Positions 27,680-35,382 of a stretch of 64,000 bases of DNA are shown here, piece after piece. The stretch is from a virus: positions 62,001 through 126,000 of the IMG/VR virus record IMGVR_UViG_3300018080_000116; one strand, 5' to 3'. Below the pieces are notes generated by a model. It saw only the letters and a list, made by a program, of their open reading frames with translations. It was not told where the DNA came from and did no database searches. Both the position numbers and the translations under genes were made by a program. Numbering within the stretch: the stretch's first letter is position 1; each line of letters starts with the position of its first letter.

Positions 27680-28188
27680 AGCTCCCATGTGTCTAATACC
27701 TCATTATCTTTTTCAGCCGCTTTTTCAAAAAGCTTCTTCATCCGTTCTTTGGCCGGTTCCCAACCCTTGCGCTTATGGAATGTCTCAACTAAGGTGGAAA
27801 ACACATGCATGTTGGGGTGAAAGCGACCTTCCCAAAAGCGAGAGGGGTTTTCTTCGTTCAAGCAGTTTTCGATAGCCGCTGCCGTCGCCGCCGATCTTGA
27901 GATCCCCGCTTGACAATGAACCATTATAGTGCCAATGTCATCTCTTTCCCAGAACGATTCTACGAAGTCCCAGATCTTGTGTGCATCATCTTCTGAAAAA
28001 AGACTGCCATGAGCAGGAGACATGGGAGCATCAATATCGCCAAAAGAGCACTGTAGCAGGCCAAGACGCTTAACGCCACTAATTTTTGGATGTTCATCGA
28101 AACTGTCTATGCTAATACAGACCCAGGGTTCGTCACACTCGAATTCCTTCGCTTTGCTCTTAGAGAGTACCACCAAGTTCTTTTTCAT
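27676..28188 (-). CDS. dual-specificity / tyrosine phosphatase-like protein, 170 aa
   Basis: Contains HCQAGISRS (His91 to Ser99), the C-x5-R catalytic loop of protein tyrosine phosphatases (Cys92, Arg98), preceded by a hydrophobic strand (IGTIMV). Asp residues in the FGDIDAP segment could provide the general acid. Length and layout match small viral and bacterial dual-specificity phosphatases. ATG at 28188 with AAAGGATAAACGG upstream. It may dephosphorylate host proteins or RNA 5' ends; substrate unknown. Confidence 0.8.
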   Translation of the reverse strand: MKKNLVVLSKSKAKEFECDEPWVCISIDSFDEHPKISGVKRLGLLQCSFGDIDAPMSPAHGSLFSEDDAHKIWDFVESFWERDDIGTIMVHCQAGISRSAATAAAIENCLNEENPSRFWEGRFHPNMHVFSTLVETFHKRKGWEPAKERMKKLFEKAAEKDNEVLDTWEL

Positions 28189-28207
28189 CCGTTTATCCTT
28201 TCTATGG

Positions 28208-28232
28208 GCGTCCGAGGCGAAGCCGAGGACGC
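28208..28232 (-). terminator. imperfect hairpin between two leftward genes
   Basis: GCGTCC...GGACGC with an inner GGC-GAA-GCC helix and a two-base internal loop. Lies between the genes at 28252 and 28188; no T-run. Confidence 0.35.
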
Positions 28233-28251
28233 ATTCTGAATGAGTATGTAT

Positions 28252-28827
28252 TCACTTGTTTTGGGATCTTATCGAACGGGCTGGGACTACTGGCACGCCC
28301 TGGTCTTCTGGCTTTCGATCAAGCTTCTTTACATGGATCGCTTCGATCTCCATGTCTGGGAAATAGCCAATGCGTAAGATCTTGTGGGTTTTTTGTTCAG
28401 TAAGTTCAGCCGGTTCATACTCATAGCCGTCCATTCCGCCAGACCAGCCGCCTGCGCAGTAGAATCCGGTCTTAACAAACCGGATGTCACAGACATAGTA
28501 TCTCTTTCCCTTTTTGCTTTCGTCGTACTTGGTGTGGATCTCTCGGGCGGAACCCCCAAATCGTTCAGCTTTTAATTTGGCGTAGGCAACAGCCCTTCGG
28601 ACACGTTCATAAACATCCGAATGGAAACTCTTGGTGCCGTAGGGAGAATACGGCGGGAAGATGGAGAGGCCCATGTCCTTGACAAACTTCTTGATTGCCT
28701 CGCCGTGTTCTGCCTCTAGTTCGGCGATAGCATCGTCAACGGTTTTGGGATAGCCGCAGCGAACGAAGATATGAGGTTCGACGATCTCTATCCAATCGCC
28801 AACCCTTATGATGCTATCTTTCTTCAT
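28252..28827 (-). CDS. hypothetical protein, 191 aa
   Basis: ATGA overlap with the previous gene. Begins with a small beta-type region (IIRVGDWIEIVEPHIFVRCGYP), then a helical acidic part, then a beta region with SKKGKRYYVCDIRFVKTGFYCAGG. Gly-rich loop CAGGWSGGMDGYEYEP. No family recognised. First of a coupled series. Confidence 0.65.
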   Translation of the reverse strand: MKKDSIIRVGDWIEIVEPHIFVRCGYPKTVDDAIAELEAEHGEAIKKFVKDMGLSIFPPYSPYGTKSFHSDVYERVRRAVAYAKLKAERFGGSAREIHTKYDESKKGKRYYVCDIRFVKTGFYCAGGWSGGMDGYEYEPAELTEQKTHKILRIGYFPDMEIEAIHVKKLDRKPEDQGVPVVPARSIRSQNK

Positions 28828-29114
28828 ACCCGCAATGCAACCTTCTCTTCTTTGGTCAGTTTAGCAACACCGGACTTGTAAGCCGGGACCATGTGAGAGG
28901 GAATTATAGCATCAGGCGAGAGATGAAGGATAGGTGAACCTTTAGGGCAGCCTCTTAGTGTGCCGGGCGGGAAGCGAACGTGGACGGTCACACGGCCAGC
29001 CGTTATTACCTTATCAACCTCACCCTCTTTCCACTGAAGGTTGGTTTGGGTTGTCAGGTGATAAACACCCTTCTTAACAACCGTGACTTTCACGCCGGGC
29101 CTAATATGTGACAT
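28824..29114 (-). CDS. SH3/KOW-like small protein, 96 aa
   Basis: TGATG overlap with the previous gene. RPGVKVTVVKKGVYHLTTQTNLQWKEGEVDKVITAGRVTVHVRFPPGT has the strand-turn-strand spacing of a KOW/SH3-like barrel. Ends with a charged helix. Function unknown. Confidence 0.6.
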   Translation of the reverse strand: MSHIRPGVKVTVVKKGVYHLTTQTNLQWKEGEVDKVITAGRVTVHVRFPPGTLRGCPKGSPILHLSPDAIIPSHMVPAYKSGVAKLTKEEKVALRV

Positions 29115-29344
29115 CAGATGTATTCCTCGATGATCTTGAGAACAGCCTTGATGTCGTCACCAGCCAGATCCAGTGTGGTTTCGCCTATCAAGAACTGAGC
29201 TTCGTCGGGGAAATATTCTTCCCCGTCATCGGTTTGCAGGGGGCCGTAGTTGTCTCGGAACACCTTGTCAGCATGTTGAAGCTTCTCTTGGATTATCCTG
29301 ACAATAACAGGCGGCATGAATTTAGGCACGACGACCCCTTTCAT
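29114..29344 (-). CDS. hypothetical protein, 76 aa
   Basis: Overlaps the ATPase gene by 23 bases. Begins KGVVVPKFMPPVIVRIIQEKLQHADKVF, then an acidic, probably helical part ending LKIIEEYI. Could assist the neighbouring ATPase; no direct evidence. Confidence 0.6.
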   Translation of the reverse strand: MKGVVVPKFMPPVIVRIIQEKLQHADKVFRDNYGPLQTDDGEEYFPDEAQFLIGETTLDLAGDDIKAVLKIIEEYI

Positions 29345-30176
29345 TCACGTTCACGGGTGGCATCAATTCCAGGCGGAACGTCTTCGTGTTGAGATACATG
29401 GGCACTTCTGGATGTGCGCCTTTCCAGCGATTCTTCAATACGCAGCATCGAAACACATGGGTATTCCAAGAAACGGGAGTGTGGTCATAACGCATTTGGA
29501 GAACAACCGAAGGCATGTAGGCCAGCGGGCGATAATCCACAGCCGCCACCCCGAACTCATCATTCAATTTTTGTGTTGTAATCGAAAGAACAATGGCACA
29601 ATCGTGATCGTATGCCATGCCAACCAGTTGATGCAGCGTGTCCATCCTGCGTTTGGCTCGATAGTTGTAGGGCGTCTCCCCAGTTTGATACCAATTTCGG
29701 AAAGGAAGGGTTCCGAAGCTCTCGTCGAAAAGGATGTCGTGATTGCCCAACGCCCGATGCCAATTAGACTCGACATCTTGAGGCATGTATGAGGCGGGCA
29801 GCAGAGAGTAATCACCAAAATAATCAGTGGGGTAATACCACAAGTGCCCCTCAAAAGGGAGCGTGTTGGCACCCCTGTGAGCCAACAGGTGGGCCGTGCC
29901 CTGTTCAGGCACAAATCCCGCAGAACTTTTCTTGGCGGCATTGAGTGCCATGGTTCGCATGAGAGCCGATTTGCCAGAACCGGCTTTGCCCATGACAACT
30001 GAGACGGTTCCTCGGCGAAGACCGCCTCCTAACGCCTCGTCGAGCATTGGAAATCCGGTTGTAATAAGCTGTTCATCCAGCTTGACGATCTTCTTTTTCT
30101 TTTCCGCCACCAGAAGCGTCGGTGCCGCCACAAACGTCCCGATCACTCCCAACATCTGCCGTCTGTTTAGATTCAT
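29322..30176 (-). CDS. RecA-superfamily ATPase with Tat-type leader, 284 aa
   Basis: Start taken at ATG 30176 (MNLNRRQMLGVIGTFVAAPTLLVAEKKKK...), which overlaps the preceding gene as ATGA. Residues 5-24 look like a twin-arginine signal. The body is a RecA/DnaB/KaiC-type ATPase: FPMLDEALGGGLRRG, Walker A GKAGSGKS (63-70), Walker B-like HDILFDES, then a RecA-type strand AIVLSITTQ. Such ATPases drive helicases, recombinases or packaging aids in the cytoplasm, so a Tat leader is paradoxical. Either the leader has another meaning here or the protein is membrane-tethered. Confidence 0.7.
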   Translation of the reverse strand: MNLNRRQMLGVIGTFVAAPTLLVAEKKKKIVKLDEQLITTGFPMLDEALGGGLRRGTVSVVMGKAGSGKSALMRTMALNAAKKSSAGFVPEQGTAHLLAHRGANTLPFEGHLWYYPTDYFGDYSLLPASYMPQDVESNWHRALGNHDILFDESFGTLPFRNWYQTGETPYNYRAKRRMDTLHQLVGMAYDHDCAIVLSITTQKLNDEFGVAAVDYRPLAYMPSVVLQMRYDHTPVSWNTHVFRCCVLKNRWKGAHPEVPMYLNTKTFRLELMPPVNVNERGRRA

Positions 30177-30781
30177 TGCAAGTTCTCCCAGTGTGCTTCC
30201 ATGCGAAAGCTGCCCTTCTCGCACATGAAGTCCATGCGGTCAATGTAGGATCGAGGATGACCGCTCGCCCAATACCAATACGACGGGTAATCAACATGCG
30301 CCCACACATCGGCATCGGGAGAGCCATGAAGCGGACTGCCCTCCCATATGGCAAAGCCCCTCTGGCCCGACAGCCACAGGGTAGCATCTGGATTTTCTCG
30401 CAGATGATAGAAATTCCCCTTCCCCTCTTTCCACGCAGGCTTAAAGGCCATCATGTGGGAGATTGTGAAAGGGTGGGCCATGACCCACTTCACCGGGCCT
30501 TTTTCTTTCCAAATGATCTCGCACAAATGCCAGTAAAACCCTTCAATGCGTTCGTTCACCAACAGATGTTCGGACTTGACATTGCCGTAGTGTAAATGCT
30601 TGGGCGCATCATGCAGCATGTCGAACGTCCGCACATCATGCTGGGGAATATGTCCCGGTTCGGGTTCCAGGATCTTTACTTCGTGTCTTCCTGGCTTGAG
30701 GGGAAGAAAAGCAGAAGCAGGCAAGACCACTGCGGCTCCCGCCGCAGTGGTCATTTTCAAAAAGTCCCTTCGATTATGCAT
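30173..30781 (-). CDS. Tat-leader protein, 202 aa
   Basis: Starts MHNRRDFLKMTTAAGAAVVLPASAFLP: twin-arginine RRDFLK, hydrophobic core and an ASA-type cleavage site near residue 24. The mature part is rich in His and Trp (HHxx-like HGSPDADVWAHVDYPSYWYWASGHPRSY), which could bind metal. Family unknown. The leader DNA is almost identical to that of the next gene upstream. Confidence 0.65.
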   Translation of the reverse strand: MHNRRDFLKMTTAAGAAVVLPASAFLPLKPGRHEVKILEPEPGHIPQHDVRTFDMLHDAPKHLHYGNVKSEHLLVNERIEGFYWHLCEIIWKEKGPVKWVMAHPFTISHMMAFKPAWKEGKGNFYHLRENPDATLWLSGQRGFAIWEGSPLHGSPDADVWAHVDYPSYWYWASGHPRSYIDRMDFMCEKGSFRMEAHWENLQ

Positions 30782-31283
30782 GGGGTCTCCTTTTTTGCTG
30801 TGCGGTCATAATGCAGACGTTGTTTTCCATGGCGACCCTTCTCCACATTTCCATTTCGGAGGGGAGTTCTCTCAAGTCAGAGAAAGACAGGGACTTCACG
30901 ACATCTCGCTTGGTCATGGGTTGACCAGCGATCAAAAGTCTGGCTTCGGGCCATGTGGCTTTTGCCACAGCAACCTTTGATACCAGATTGCGGGGCCCGT
31001 AGATGAACCAGACCTTCATGGGGTAGCTCATGTTCTCGTCGGCTTCGATGGAATCTTCTACCGCTCTCATAAAATCCCATTCCCGTTCTCGGTCTCTGAA
31101 GATCATTGGAACCCGAACGAGATCGGTTCCATCACCTTTGGCATCGATTTGACAATCATTGCTTTGTGTGGAAACGTAGTAGATTTCGCTCGCCTGTTTC
31201 ACTGGCGTGGCGAAAGAGAGGGGCAAGACCACTGCGGCTCCCGCCGCAGTGGTCGTTTTCAAAAAGTTTCTTCGGTTAATCAT
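30720..31283 (-). repeat. 62-bp leader-coding direct repeat
   Basis: Copies at 30720-30781 and 31222-31283 differ at about six positions, with the first 33 bases identical. Each contains a perfect 12-bp hairpin (arms GACCACTGCGGC and its complement, loop TCCC; 30725-30752 and 31227-31254). The copies encode the Tat-type leaders of two adjacent but otherwise unlike proteins. Confidence 0.7.
30774..31283 (-). CDS. Tat-leader protein, 169 aa
   Basis: ATG at 31283 with GGAGGAAACA upstream, also ATGA-coupled to the preceding gene. Starts MINRRNFLKTTTAAGAAVVLPLSFATP. The rest has an alpha/beta layout with RVPMIFRDREREWDFMRAVEDSI and ends in a strand ENNVCIMTAQQ, like the last core strand of RecA-fold proteins, but no Walker A is present. 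Possibly a degenerate partner of the ATPase at 29322; this is a guess. Confidence 0.6.
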   Translation of the reverse strand: MINRRNFLKTTTAAGAAVVLPLSFATPVKQASEIYYVSTQSNDCQIDAKGDGTDLVRVPMIFRDREREWDFMRAVEDSIEADENMSYPMKVWFIYGPRNLVSKVAVAKATWPEARLLIAGQPMTKRDVVKSLSFSDLRELPSEMEMWRRVAMENNVCIMTAQQKRRPHA

Positions 31284-31456
31284 TGTTTCCTCCAAACGAA
31301 TCCGGTTCGTTCACATCGAATGCCCGCCCGAGTCCACACGATTCTATCGCAGTTCTCAAAGGATCGCACGGTGTTTCTTTTAGATGGTGCGTCCTTGTGA
31401 GCCACATGAGGGTCGTATGCCCTCTGAACAGGCGGCGCTTGTCGTGGAGCATTCAT
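31280..31456 (-). CDS. micro-protein, 58 aa
   Basis: ATG at 31456 overlaps the upstream stop (ATGA), and its own stop overlaps the next ATG (ATGA). Basic, Cys-poor protein (MNAPRQAPPVQRAYDPHV..., ends RTGFVWRKQ). No family; supported mainly by the two couplings. Confidence 0.55.
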   Translation of the reverse strand: MNAPRQAPPVQRAYDPHVAHKDAPSKRNTVRSFENCDRIVWTRAGIRCERTGFVWRKQ

Positions 31457-31665
31457 TTTCGAGGGTCCGGTAGAAGGTACATGGGCCACAAGATCGCCAG
31501 CCCGGCACATATCGCTGCTTTGCCCCAGTTGATACCGATGCCGGGCTCCCACCAGCGTCCGAATTTATGATCGGGCTGGGCAAACATCAAGATAAAGCTC
31601 GTGGTCCATCCAATCAAGTAGACTGTGAAGAGGGTAGAGATGATCCATCCGATGATTGCAATCAT
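31453..31665 (-). CDS. small membrane protein, 70 aa
   Basis: Two hydrophobic helices (about residues 2-27 and 48-66) with HKFGRWWEPGIGINWGK between them. Starts ATGATTGC after GAGATTAAC. Function unknown. Confidence 0.65.
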   Translation of the reverse strand: MIAIIGWIISTLFTVYLIGWTTSFILMFAQPDHKFGRWWEPGIGINWGKAAICAGLAILWPMYLLPDPRK

Positions 31666-31672
31666 GTTAATC

Positions 31673-31720
31673 TCAGTTTTGCAAAAAGGCTACCCCGATT
31701 TTGTAGGTCTTTTTGTCCAT
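31673..31720 (-). CDS. possible 15-residue leader peptide
   Basis: ATG at 31720 overlaps the upstream stop as TGATG; reads MDKKTYKIGVAFLQN then TGA, eight bases before the membrane protein start. Could couple translation of its neighbours. Too short to be certain. Confidence 0.3.
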   Translation of the reverse strand: MDKKTYKIGVAFLQN

Positions 31721-32082
31721 CAGTCTTTTACCTCTCTATACAGGCTTTGTTTCAGCCGCTTCCACTGCCCGCCGATATTATTTGCGTGTATGGAATGAAG
31801 CCCCTGAAAAAGGTTGACGGTGCTATCAGTGCGAACGAACACGCACACTTGGGTTCCCCCTTCTTCTGTCCTCCACAAGTACCATTCCCCCAGATCGGTC
31901 GGACACCGAGACCAGTTTTCTCGATCTCGTTTTTCCTCAGCTTGGATCTGGATGTCCATCAAGAGGGATTCAGCGGCTTGCAGGGTGGCAAAGCTGCCAT
32001 CTGAATGGCGTATCTCTAGCGGATTCTCACACTCAACTGTCCACCCTTCGGACATCAATAGTTCGATCATATTGTCATCCAT
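31720..32082 (-). CDS. hypothetical protein, 120 aa
   Basis: ATG at 32082 has GGAGG six bases upstream; an in-frame ATG at 32088 is too close to it. Begins MDDNMIELLMSEGWTVECENP, with beta segments (GEWYLWRTEEGGTQVCVFVRTD). Overlaps its upstream neighbour by eight bases. Family unknown. Confidence 0.65.
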   Translation of the reverse strand: MDDNMIELLMSEGWTVECENPLEIRHSDGSFATLQAAESLLMDIQIQAEEKRDRENWSRCPTDLGEWYLWRTEEGGTQVCVFVRTDSTVNLFQGLHSIHANNIGGQWKRLKQSLYREVKD

Positions 32083-32236
32083 TGTCATCCTCCGTAATGA
32101 AGTTGCTTTCCCACCCTTCATGGTACGTTCCGTTGGCATCGTAGCCCTTGACGTACCAGTCGGCGGCGTACATTCCGTAGTGCTCTTTGGTCCGGGATAC
32201 AACCCGGACGAGGACAACTTTAGTCGTTTGGCCCAT
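32075..32236 (-). CDS. small protein, 53 aa
   Basis: Fills the gap between two neighbours. Reads MGQTTKVVLVRVVSRTKEHYGMYAADWYVKGYDANGTYHEGWES..., a plausible small beta protein. ATG at 32236 overlaps the previous gene by 17 bases; the stop overlaps the next start by eight. Confidence 0.6.
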   Translation of the reverse strand: MGQTTKVVLVRVVSRTKEHYGMYAADWYVKGYDANGTYHEGWESNFITEDDNG

Positions 32237-32423
32237 GGCTTGCCACACCCCTTGTTTGGCGTTCCTGGATGACTTCCACCATCCGAATCCAATCCCATTG
32301 TAGGTTCGGGCTGCATCGGATCTCGGTGAACTTAATCATGGCTTCCTGATCGGAATCGGCCTCAAACCGTGTGTAGAGTTTTTCTGGGATGTCATGTCGG
32401 GCGTGATAGACTTCGTATTTCAT
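32220..32423 (-). CDS. hypothetical protein, 67 aa
   Basis: ATGA overlap with the previous gene. Begins MKYEVYHARHDIPEKLYTRFEADSDQEAMIKFTE, a beta-alpha-beta start like many short phage proteins, and ends in a charged tail. Function unknown. Confidence 0.65.
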   Translation of the reverse strand: MKYEVYHARHDIPEKLYTRFEADSDQEAMIKFTEIRCSPNLQWDWIRMVEVIQERQTRGVASHGPND

Positions 32424-32734
32424 GTTTTCTTGTGTCTTGTAATGTCGAGTAGGTACAGGAATAGAACAATAACGCCAAGGATCAAAGCCACTATGATGGC
32501 GGCTGCGAACAAAGTCCCAAGAAGGAGGGCAAAACCACCAATGATAGTCCCATCATTAAACTCCCACGCCAACTCCGGTGTCCCCCACAACCAGTTGAAG
32601 GCGGTTGTGGTGGGGCCGACTATTTGTCTCCAGCAGGAGAGCAGCAGCATGATTGGCTTGCCGAAGATGGCCAAGACAACGCATGTCATTGTCACATAAA
32701 CCAACAGTCGTCCGGTGGTGTATTGCTTCAACAT
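32420..32734 (-). CDS. membrane protein, 104 aa
   Basis: Three hydrophobic segments (about residues 9-33, 38-50 weak, and 65-98), ending TRHKKT. Probably an inner-membrane protein; role unknown. Overlaps both neighbours slightly. Confidence 0.65.
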   Translation of the reverse strand: MLKQYTTGRLLVYVTMTCVVLAIFGKPIMLLLSCWRQIVGPTTTAFNWLWGTPELAWEFNDGTIIGGFALLLGTLFAAAIIVALILGVIVLFLYLLDITRHKKT

Positions 32735-32973
32735 GACACAAATAAGGGTCCATTCGGTCCCACATATGCCCCAAGTGTGTTGAATTGAAAGTATTCAATG
32801 GCGTCTTCTTCGGTTGCGCCATCTTTCATGAGGATGTCAATGCATTTGATGCTGCTGTAGACGGCTCGACAGGGTTCACATGCGTTATGCGTAAACCCTA
32901 TGATGGCATCATCGAACCCATCGGCGAACAGGGCATCCTCATTTCTTTCTGCGATCTGTTCTTTTAGATTCAT
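32728..32973 (-). CDS. hypothetical protein, 81 aa
   Basis: Begins MNLKEQIAERNEDALFADGFDDAIIGF. Contains HNACEPCRAVYSS, a CxxC motif that could be redox-active or metal-binding. First gene after the hairpin at 33017. Family unknown. Confidence 0.65.
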   Translation of the reverse strand: MNLKEQIAERNEDALFADGFDDAIIGFTHNACEPCRAVYSSIKCIDILMKDGATEEDAIEYFQFNTLGAYVGPNGPLFVSC

Positions 32974-33016
32974 TCTTTTAATTTTGTTTTCTTTTCCCTA
33001 GTGCTTCCGATGGACA

Positions 33017-33050
33017 AACGCCCCGTGCCACCGGCACGGGGCGTTCTTTT
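33017..33050. terminator. bidirectional-type terminator, 13-bp stem
   Basis: Arms 33017-33029 and 33033-33045 (AACGCCCCGTGCC), loop ACC. TTCTTTT follows on the rightward side; TTTGTCC on the leftward side, where the genes actually run. Confidence 0.6.
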
Positions 33051-33073
33051 GATTGTGATTTAATCTGGCTTAT

Positions 33074-33280
33074 TTACCAAGCCAGTACGACGCCATCCCC
33101 TCGTCGGATAATCTCAAAGCCCATTGTCTTGAGAGCGGGCCAGATTTTTCCTTCTGCCATGCCTTTTGGGGGCAATGGGAGGGAGATGTTTCGCAGCGGA
33201 GAGATGAATCGGTTCCTTCCCGCTCGCTCAATTTCACGAGCCCTTAGGGTAATCTCGGAGACATACCGGCTGGCTTCCAT
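33074..33280 (-). CDS. hypothetical basic protein, 68 aa
   Basis: ATG at 33280 preceded by AAGGAAAAAGGA, better than the GTG at 33307. Helical start (SEITLRAREIERAG), then FISPLRNISLPLPP and a C-terminal part KTMGFEIIRRGDGVVLAW. Family unknown. Confidence 0.6.
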   Translation of the reverse strand: MEASRYVSEITLRAREIERAGRNRFISPLRNISLPLPPKGMAEGKIWPALKTMGFEIIRRGDGVVLAW

Positions 33281-33310
33281 TCCTTTTTCCTTGTTTGCCC
33301 CTGTCACGCC

Positions 33311-33772
33311 CTACTTCTTCACGACGTACTTGGTTCCTTCCACGACGATCCATTCCATGGTCCTGAGATCGACTTGACGCATTTGGGGACCGGTTTCGAC
33401 CAGTTCTTCCACCTGGGCGTAGCCCGTGTCGTTGGTGGCGAGGAATCGGCAGATCATGTTACGGTCGGAGCCGTCTTTCTTGACGAATTGGATCTGGATG
33501 GGTTTGTTGGGGCTATCCTTGAGGATGCCGATGATCTTGGTTCGGCTGAGGGTGACTTCTTCTTCAACGAAGTTGCCTGAGAACCCTTTTTGGATCAGTG
33601 GTTCGCCTTGGACGGTGAACATCTGGTCTTGTTCGATGTTCTTGACGACGAGGCACAGGTCTCCGTCTTTGTTTTTTACTTCCTCCACGATGGTGTAGAA
33701 GTGAAAGGCGACGACATCGCCTTTTTTGACTTTGGTGGGATCGAGTTCATTGATTACTTTGTCTTCGTTCAT
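33311..33772 (-). CDS. hypothetical protein, 153 aa
   Basis: ATG at 33772 with GGAGAAAGGAAAACCA upstream. Mostly beta (VKKGDVVAFHFYTIVEEVKNKDGDLCLVVKNIEQDQMF). Looks like a small barrel plus a second domain. No family recognised. Lies between two Tat-leader clusters. Confidence 0.65.
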   Translation of the reverse strand: MNEDKVINELDPTKVKKGDVVAFHFYTIVEEVKNKDGDLCLVVKNIEQDQMFTVQGEPLIQKGFSGNFVEEEVTLSRTKIIGILKDSPNKPIQIQFVKKDGSDRNMICRFLATNDTGYAQVEELVETGPQMRQVDLRTMEWIVVEGTKYVVKK

Positions 33773-33791
33773 TGGTTTTCCTTTCTCCTTG

Positions 33792-34346
33792 TTAATCGGT
33801 AAGAGCGTTCAATTCTTCCGGCCATTTTGATTTTCCGCTTATCGCAATATCGGCCAGATCACCCAGGAGATCCCATTGGACGTTGAAGGTGTCACCTTCT
33901 CGGAGGTACGTGTCCAGTTCTCGGAAAGATCTCAACACCAGAGACTCTCCATCTGGAAAGGGGCTTTTTTTATAGAACAGTTGGAGGGACAGGCGGGACA
34001 CGTGAAAGAGAGAGTCACGGGCAACGAAGTGGCCCGTGACTCTGAAGGTTGCGTCTTCGTAGACGACTTTAGTGTCATCCAGGATGTAGCAAGCAGTTGC
34101 GGGCTTGCCGAGGTGGATCATTTGTCTTGAGCCGACCGAGCGTCTGCCCGTGATGTCCATGAAAGCCGTGAAGCTTTCGGCCAGTCGTTGTTTGGCGTCA
34201 TCGAGTGATGAGTGGGAGACGACGAGTCGATCTTTGGGCGGCTCGTCGATACCGAAGTTATCGTCAGTGAGCAGCGAAAAGGGGATGAATGCTGCGGATG
34301 CCCCAGCGGCGGCTGTTTTCAGGAAGTTCCTGCGGGTGTGCGACAT
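33792..34346 (-). CDS. Tat-leader protein, 184 aa
   Basis: Starts MSHTRRNFLKTAAAGASAAFIPFSLL, a clear twin-arginine signal. The mature part begins with a KDRLVVSHSSLDDAKQRLAESFTAFMDI helix and then beta-rich repeats. ATG at 34346 with CGGAGTTAATA upstream. Family unknown. Confidence 0.65.
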   Translation of the reverse strand: MSHTRRNFLKTAAAGASAAFIPFSLLTDDNFGIDEPPKDRLVVSHSSLDDAKQRLAESFTAFMDITGRRSVGSRQMIHLGKPATACYILDDTKVVYEDATFRVTGHFVARDSLFHVSRLSLQLFYKKSPFPDGESLVLRSFRELDTYLREGDTFNVQWDLLGDLADIAISGKSKWPEELNALTD

Positions 34347-34382
34347 TATTAACTCCGTCTAATAATGGAATCGGAGAAACGA

Positions 34383-34415
34383 AGAGCGACTGCGGCATCC
34401 TGCCGCAGTCGCTCT
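34383..34415 (-). terminator. intrinsic terminator, 15-bp stem
   Basis: Arms 34383-34397 and 34401-34415, loop TCC. Reading leftward the hairpin is followed by TCGTTTCTCC. It ends the lipoprotein unit at 34480. Confidence 0.65.
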
Positions 34416-34479
34416 CTCCCCATGCGAGGCTTTACAATCCTTATGCCTCCCCTGCCACAACGTCCCATGTTGTGGACTT

Positions 34480-34884
34480 CTACTGGCTAGATCCTTCTGC
34501 CTCGTTTTCACCTTGGGGGTTGAGCAACTCTTCCTTGCTTCTCCATGCTTTGCGAAGTTCGATCTTACTCATCCCGGCCCATTTGTCAATACAGGTTTGG
34601 TGTTGCTCGTCGGTGAGTCGCCCTTCTTCTTTTGCGGTGTTGGCCCAAGCAGTCAGGCTTGTTTTGTATTGTTCCTTGGCCATTTCGTTGAAAACGATTT
34701 GCGTTGTTGTTTCCTGAAAGCCGGTGGGTGGGTGTGCGATGAATTCTTCACCGTCTGCGGCTTGGCCCATTTCGTCGATCTGGGCGAGATCATCATGGGG
34801 AGCTTCATCGGGCGCAATCTCGGGCTGGGGTTCTTGGCAGCCAACGAAGAGGACAAAGGCTAGGAGGGGCAGCAGGCGTTTCAT
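34480..34884 (-). CDS. lipoprotein, 134 aa
   Basis: Starts MKRLLPLLAFVLFVGCQEPQPE: short hydrophobic signal with lipobox FVGC (Cys 16). The mature part is acidic then helical (IVFNEMAKEQYKTSLTAWANTAKEEGRL, QTCIDKWAGMSKIELRKAWRSKEELL). Should be membrane-anchored outside the cytoplasm. ATG at 34884 with GGAAAACCA upstream. Confidence 0.75.
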   Translation of the reverse strand: MKRLLPLLAFVLFVGCQEPQPEIAPDEAPHDDLAQIDEMGQAADGEEFIAHPPTGFQETTTQIVFNEMAKEQYKTSLTAWANTAKEEGRLTDEQHQTCIDKWAGMSKIELRKAWRSKEELLNPQGENEAEGSSQ

Positions 34885-35038
34885 TGGTTTTCCTTAGACA
34901 TCCGTGGGCTTGGAGGGTATTGATTACGTGGTCGGCGGCAGTATCAGTGTCCATGCCTGATACATCAATTTTGAGTCCTATGTCAATGGCGTTTCGGAGG
35001 GCGGCGATGATTTCGGCTCGGGCGGTTTCATACTGCAT
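34805..35038 (-). CDS. small protein overlapping both neighbours, 77 aa
   Basis: Starts MQYETARAEIIAALRNAIDIGLKIDVSGMDTDTAADHVINTL, which is well-formed helical protein; the last 27 residues overlap the lipoprotein gene in another frame and are low-complexity. Overlaps the upstream gene by 61 bases. Probably real in its N-terminal part. Confidence 0.45.
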   Translation of the reverse strand: MQYETARAEIIAALRNAIDIGLKIDVSGMDTDTAADHVINTLQAHGCLRKTNETPAAPPSLCPLRWLPRTPARDCAR

Positions 35039-35382
35039 GATCTTTCACCATAATACATGTAAACATTTTCATAATACCAATCAATGGTGAACGCCAGGAA
35101 GACACAATGTTCCGGGCAGTTCTCTTTTATAGCTTCGGGCAGCGAGATGTATTTGCTGCGAAGAACGTCTTTGGTTTTGGTCTTTCCAAACCATCCCTCA
35201 ACCTCTTCTTGACACACAACGAAATCCTTCCACACGAGGATTTCGCCAGTCCCCTCGCCTGTGGCCACCTTTTTTTTGACGACGTAGACACGTTCGAGGC
35301 TAGTGATGTCGAACGAGACGAGGGCGGCGGCATTTTGGGCGGCTGTTGCTGCGGCGGGTTGTGGCACGGGTTTACCTAACAT
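34978..35382 (-). CDS. hypothetical protein, 134 aa
   Basis: ATG at 35382 overlaps the upstream TAG stop. An Ala/Pro-rich start (GKPVPQPAAATAAQNAAALV), a beta segment LERVYVVKKKVATGEGTGEILVWKDFVVCQEEVEG, and an aromatic run AFTIDWYYENVYMYY. Family unknown. Confidence 0.6.
   Translation of the reverse strand: MLGKPVPQPAAATAAQNAAALVSFDITSLERVYVVKKKVATGEGTGEILVWKDFVVCQEEVEGWFGKTKTKDVLRSKYISLPEAIKENCPEHCVFLAFTIDWYYENVYMYYGERSCSMKPPEPKSSPPSETPLT

Noticed and set aside
30774-31283. Second RecA-type ATPase
   Set aside because: The final strand (VCIMTAQQ) resembles RecA-fold proteins, but there is no Walker A or B, so only a weak note is kept in the gene entry.
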